Source: Cladobotryum mycophilum
Lineage: Eukaryota > Ascomycota > Sordariomycetes > Hypocreales > Hypocreaceae
Reading direction: 5' to 3'
Assembly (NCBI GenBank): GCA_036429605.1
Contig: CM071590.1
Location: 5,456,001-5,520,000, forward strand
DNA: 64,000 bases
In this document: positions 59,820 to 64,000 of the stretch, piece by piece
Layout of the letters: each line of letters starts with the position of its first letter
Position numbering within the stretch: the first letter of the stretch is position 1
Program-made: the position numbers and the translations under genes
The notes under the pieces: generated by a model
Told to the model about the DNA's origin: nothing
The model's database searches: none
What the model saw: only the letters and a program-made list of their open reading frames with translations

Positions 59820-61398
59820 TTACGCGTCGTCACCATTGAGCTCAGCAGGGGTGCCAGCCGTTTCCCGCTGCATGCGAGCCTCAATCTCGCGAAGCTGCGA
59901 CTCACGGGCCAAAAGCTCCTGTCGCTTCTCGTTGATCTCACGCTGAACCTTGAGCTCAATCTCCCGGAGCTTCTCCTCCTCCCGTCGGAGCTGCTCTTCC
60001 TTGAGGCGCACTGACTGGGAGGCAAGATCTTCGGGGTTCATGGAGCTATCGATGCTTGTAAAAGTTAGTGCGTGATGCTGTAAAAAGTCAATCAGTTAGT
60101 ACTTACCCAGCATTGCCGCCATCGACACTCTTGGAGAGCTTCTCGGTACGGTAGTTTTCGTACAAGAAGTCGTGGGTGATTTCCTTGAGATCGGCCAAAT
60201 GGCTGTGGAGGAGGGCAGATCGAATGGCCAGGAAATCGGAGTGACGAGGGTTCTCAACCTCGACAACACCCCAAGGATACTGACGGGCGCGGGTCTTGCG
60301 GCCACCAATATCAAGGGTATCCTCGGAGCCAACAATGGCAAAAGGCATGAGACCCCTCAGCTCGGCATTCTCCTCGACAGTATCTTCATCATCCTCCTCA
60401 ATGTCGTAGGGGAAGTTGTAGACGGGAATGCGGTAGTGCTCAATGTCCTCCATGACGAGCTTCTTGGACTCGGCAAGCTCAGCGGGAGTCAGGGTATCGG
60501 CTCGGCCAATGACGGGGATGACGTTGACACGCGGGGCAAGGCGCTTCATCAACTCGATGTCGAGCTCTCGGAGGCTATAGAATTACATGTCAATATGTTG
60601 TTACTACCAACATACACATAGGTAGAGAGCTTACCCGTGACCGGTAGGTGTGATGAAGTAGAGCATGGCGTGGACTCTGTTATCCCTGAAGCGGGGGTTA
60701 CGCTTGATACGAGATTCTTCGGCCAAGATGTCATCATATTGTCTCTCGAGGTATCCGACAATCTCTGCGAAACTAGTATGGATTAGTATAGGCAGGAGAT
60801 AACAGGGCTTGACAATGGACATACCTAGCTTCGTTGTCAATCTGGTCACCAAATCCAGGGGTATCGACAATGGTTAGGGAGATGCGAGTTCCCTCCTCGT
60901 CAAGCTCAAGCTCTGGTAGGGACATTAGTGCTTGCGCTCAATCGCAGCGGTGGGATGCCTGATGCTACATACCAACAGTGATGGGCTTGATCTTGACACC
61001 CTCCTCAATGTGAGCATTGACTGCATCATCTGCATCCTTATGGTCGAGGACGGTCTTGCCGCACAGTGTGTTGACAAAGGTGGTTCGGCCTAGTAGACGA
61101 CGATGAGCTTGGTTCATATAATAGTGGAAGGCAGCCTGCGAGTTCGCATTATGCTGGACTGGGTTGGGAGAGGAGACGTACCGGTTCCAGAGGCACCGCA
61201 AACCATCAAGCAGAACTGGATACCCTTCTTGACGTTCTTCTTTCGACGCATGACTCTCTATGGGCGGGGGATGCCTTGTTAGCAATTGTGCCCACGCGTA
61301 ACAAAACACACAAACGCGAAAAACTTCATTACTCGGCGGGCTGCGGTATCACGGAAGGCATCTCGAGACTGGACTTGACCTACAGCGGCGGACGACAT
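59820..61398 (-). CDS. CDC11: Septin, Cdc11/AspA type
   Basis: Seven exons, read downward: 61398-61333, 61257-61182, 61089-60973, 60912-60825, 60772-60635, 60574-60107, 60054-59820; the sum is 1122 nt (373 residues) with every phase agreeing. Features: a polybasic membrane-binding stretch (RRVMRRKKNVKKG), the GTP P-loop GASGTGRTT, G3 DTPGFGDQ, a G4-like GRAD, and the septin unique element with PFAIVGSEDTLDIGG and ARQYPWGVVEVENPRHSDF. A C-terminal coiled coil spans about residues 305-360 (LKEEQLRREEEKLREIELK). I assign it to Cdc11/AspA, the terminal subunit of fungal septin rods, from overall likeness; another septin class cannot be wholly ruled out. Septins build rings and bars at septa and tips. 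Confidence 0.93.
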
Positions 61399-63292
61399 CT
61401 TGGACGATTTTTATGAGAATGGTGTCCTTTGCAAAGACGGCGGACGGTAGAGCAGTGGTAGGTTCAAGCGTATGGAAAGAGAAGAGAAGAGAAGAAAGAA
61501 AGAATTGCAAGAATGCGCGAAGCGAAGAAGAGCTTAAGTGGCGAGGAGAGAAAGAATTGGAGACACCGGTTGTGGTGGTGATGGAGACAAGGGGAAGTGC
61601 CAAAAATGCTTAAAGGGGAGAGGTGTCGTATGGATCTCGTTGGCGTGTTGGCGAGCCCAGCCCAGTGCAATTTCACACCTGGGACCACAGCTCTTGCGGT
61701 CTTTGGGGGGCATTTTCAGGGGGCCTCAGCCTGGGAAAAAGCAGACCGCCCCTGCCAACGTTGTACCCATGGTCCAAGTACTTGTAGTACCGACGGTACG
61801 TACTACCCCCTCCGGGTTGTGGTCCCCCCTATGAACAGGTGCGTCTGTTCTACGGAGCACCTTGTACCTTGTACCGGGACGTGGACGTGGACACACTGGA
61901 TTGTCCCCACTTGTACCGGTGCCACAAGCCAAGCACAGTCCCCCCCGCCCACTGGACCAATTCAATTCTGCTAACATACAAGACTTCCTTTTGCGCCTGA
62001 GAAGCTAATCTTGCCAGTATAATTTGATAACGATAGAGCCCCTGACAGCCTTTTTTGTGGGTGATGCCCCCTTGTGTGTTGTCCGTGCACCGTACTGGCT
62101 GGGTAATGGAGCAATGCTAACTTTTGGGGCGAGGCCGTAAACGGCAAAGAGTCTAGGTCGGCAGTTCTTCGGGGAACCCTTTTTCTCAATCACCCTCATA
62201 GATCTACAAGTACTTTAGGAGAGAAGGAAGCCATGGTATTTCGTTATTGATAACTTACTTGTAGGAAGAAGAGGGAAAGTATTAATTACCATTTAATGGT
62301 CAAGCATTACATGTGTTACATGTCATTAAAAGGTAGAAGAAGGGTCTTGTACATGGTAGAGTTCTTCAGAACATGCTTCCAAGTCTAGGTCCCCGCGTAC
62401 CTTGCAGGAGGCTGCCCCTGAAGGTGTCACCAAAAACTCAATTGTTCACCTACACGGCACTACGACATCCATTCACGCTTCTAGAAAGAAAAGACAGCAA
62501 GATTGATTGATGGCTATTATTGTTTTTTCCACCAAGCCCGTACTCTGTAGAATGAGAGCAATTCACGACATGCTCCTCACTCTGTCTCTCTGCTTGAAAG
62601 GAGCACTCAGACAGTAATGCCATCGGCGAATCACGCAGAACGATGATGCTTGTATGCACAGAGTATAAGAGAGGTACAAAGGTACTTGGTTGTACGTACC
62701 TCACGCGCGCATCACAGATCTCAGAAAGCTCTCACTCTCAAAGCTCGACTCCACTGCCATCAACTCTAACTTAGAAACTTCTAACATTGATGCCCTGCTT
62801 TTTCTACACTTCGTCTGCAAACCTGCTTGCTTTATTAGATAATAATTTCTTCATCCTCAAAGTCCCCTACTTTTCTGATTAGCAACGACGTCATCTGAAT
62901 TATTTTCATATTATTTAATTCTCCATCTTCCTATCAAGGTCAAGCAAGTTGCTTTTCTTGTCCTGAGACCTCATCACCAACCCATCCAACCTCACCAAAA
63001 CGGGATAGCTCCAGCGGGTGACCCCGGTGACCAACGACGACCTGAGCGCTACTGCATTGAAATCGCCAAGTTATTCGACTTGGTCATTAATCAAGAGACA
63101 AGTGACGCATCGTTTGCATCGTGCAGCCAAACAGAAGTCGCATCTTCTTCTTTTTTCGTCCTATTCAAAGTCTAGCAACCTACAAGTGCAACCGAGATAA
63201 AAAAGAGTCAGGTTTCCTTCTCACCTTAACTCCGTCTGGGGAGACGACACCTCATTCACGCCCAAGGCGCGCGCATCCATCAGCCAGCCGCC
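61399..63292. other. Divergent spacer between septin and HSV2-like gene
   Basis: No supported gene. Short frames at 61538-61974 come from biased composition. C/T-rich DNA precedes 63293. Confidence 0.55.
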
Positions 63293-64000
63293 ATGAATGT
63301 ACGGCCGCCTATAGAGTCGTCAAACCCCACCGCGGTTCTCTCAGTAGCTTTCAATAGTGATTCCAGCTGCTTTTCGGTCGGACTAGAATCTGGAATATGT
63401 GGTATGTTTTGGATGTGTCCTGCAGCATCTTCCTTGGTTTCGGCATTCTTCGGCTTACCAACATCGCTCGCCCACAGTATTTCATACCAAATCATGTCTG
63501 CTGAAAGCATCTAGAGGTAAGAGACCATGTCTTCTCATTTTGAATGCAAAAAAATAGATACTCACACGGCCTCTAGATTTCAACGCAGGTATCGGCCTTG
63601 TACGGATGATGGGAACTACCAACTACCTAGCACTTGTAGGTGGCGGCAAATCTCCCAAGTTTGCCATGAACAAGGTTCGTCTTGCTATAGGCCCTGTTTT
63701 CACATAATTCACTATCTAATTACATCCCCTAGGCCATCATTTGGGATGACATGAAGGGCAAGGTCGCCTTGGAAATAACCGCTCTCAGTGCCATTCGAGG
63801 AGTCCAGCTGGGGAGGGAACGCATCGTCATCGTCCTTCAGAACAGTGTGCGTGTTTACTCATTCGCCAAGCCTCCCGATCTGCTTCATGTCTACGAAACC
63901 GCAGACAACTATCTGGGCCTGTGCTGCATGTCGGATAAGAAGCTTGCATTCCCGGGTCGCACCGTGGGCCAGATCCAGCTCGTGGAACTAGCCACAGGCA
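63293..64000 (+). CDS. HSV2: PROPPIN (Atg18/WIPI family), HSV2-like, cut by window end
   Basis: Exons 63293-63401, 63478-63516, 63577-63674 and 63733-64000, the last running off the window. The start NPTAVLSVAFNSDSSCFSVG and, after two tiny exons, SRDFNAGIGLVRMMGTTNYL and ALVGGGKSPKF are the first WD-type blades of Svp1-like proteins. IVIVLQNSVRVYSFAKPPDL and YETADNYLGLCCM follow. PROPPINs bind PI3P and PI(3,5)P2 through an FRRG loop, which lies beyond the window, and act in autophagy and vacuole or endosome membrane traffic. The early blades look most like SVP1-like protein 2 (Hsv2), not Atg18 itself. The 39-base exon 2 was placed by phase and the restored reading CVFHTKSC. Confidence 0.88.

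Overview
This window looks like nuclear DNA of a filamentous ascomycete, most likely a sordariomycete and perhaps in the order Hypocreales. Genes are monocistronic and face both ways. They carry short GT-AG introns (mostly 50-150 bp) and C/G-ending codons, and lie between gene-poor, pyrimidine-rich, microsatellite-containing spacers. Several products are fungus-specific or typical: DASH subunit Spc19, dynactin p24/RO-10, Sho1, Och1 and a Cdc11-type septin. Genus and species cannot be read from the sequence.

Layout. 1-7.8 kb: a zinc-phospholipase C family gene, a short-chain dehydrogenase and a small orphan membrane protein. 7.8-14.5 kb: a 6.7 kb stretch with no gene I can support. 14.5-21.2 kb: NAD(P)HX epimerase (minus) divergent from mitochondrial ribosomal protein bS16m, then a vacuolar-type amino acid transporter (minus) and RO-10 (plus). 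21-27 kb: a spacer, a long ATG-free leader, then the osmosensor SHO1. 28-38 kb: SPC19, an orphan single-pass membrane protein, a TPR protein, a GT8/Gnt1-like glycosyltransferase and a BTB protein. 39-42.6 kb: quinolinate phosphoribosyltransferase (BNA6) convergent with a copper amine oxidase. 42.6-48.5 kb: a second spacer, ending in another ATG-free leader before an OCH1-like mannosyltransferase. 51-64 kb: acyl-CoA synthetase, LAG1-type ceramide synthase, BXI1/TMBIM protein, septin and the 5' part of an HSV2/Atg18-like PROPPIN.

How the genes relate. This is mainly housekeeping content, not a cluster: NAD metabolism and repair (BNA6, NNR1), cytoskeleton and mitosis (RO-10, SPC19, septin), glycosylation (OCH1-like, GT8), lipids (PLC-like, acyl-CoA synthetase, ceramide synthase), and stress or autophagy (SHO1, BXI1, HSV2). 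I found no secondary-metabolite cluster, intact transposon, tRNA, rRNA or CRISPR array.

Two patterns stand out. (1) Four otherwise well conserved genes (NNR1, BNA6 twice, amine oxidase, LAG1) each need one extra base in a homopolymer to keep their conserved frame. That makes five deficits, all in the same direction, which points to assembly undercalls more than to gene decay. (2) The DNA upstream of SHO1 and of the OCH1-like gene lacks any ATG for about 1.3 kb and 0.66 kb, as expected of long scanned 5' leaders. I did not find a convincing new multi-gene system.
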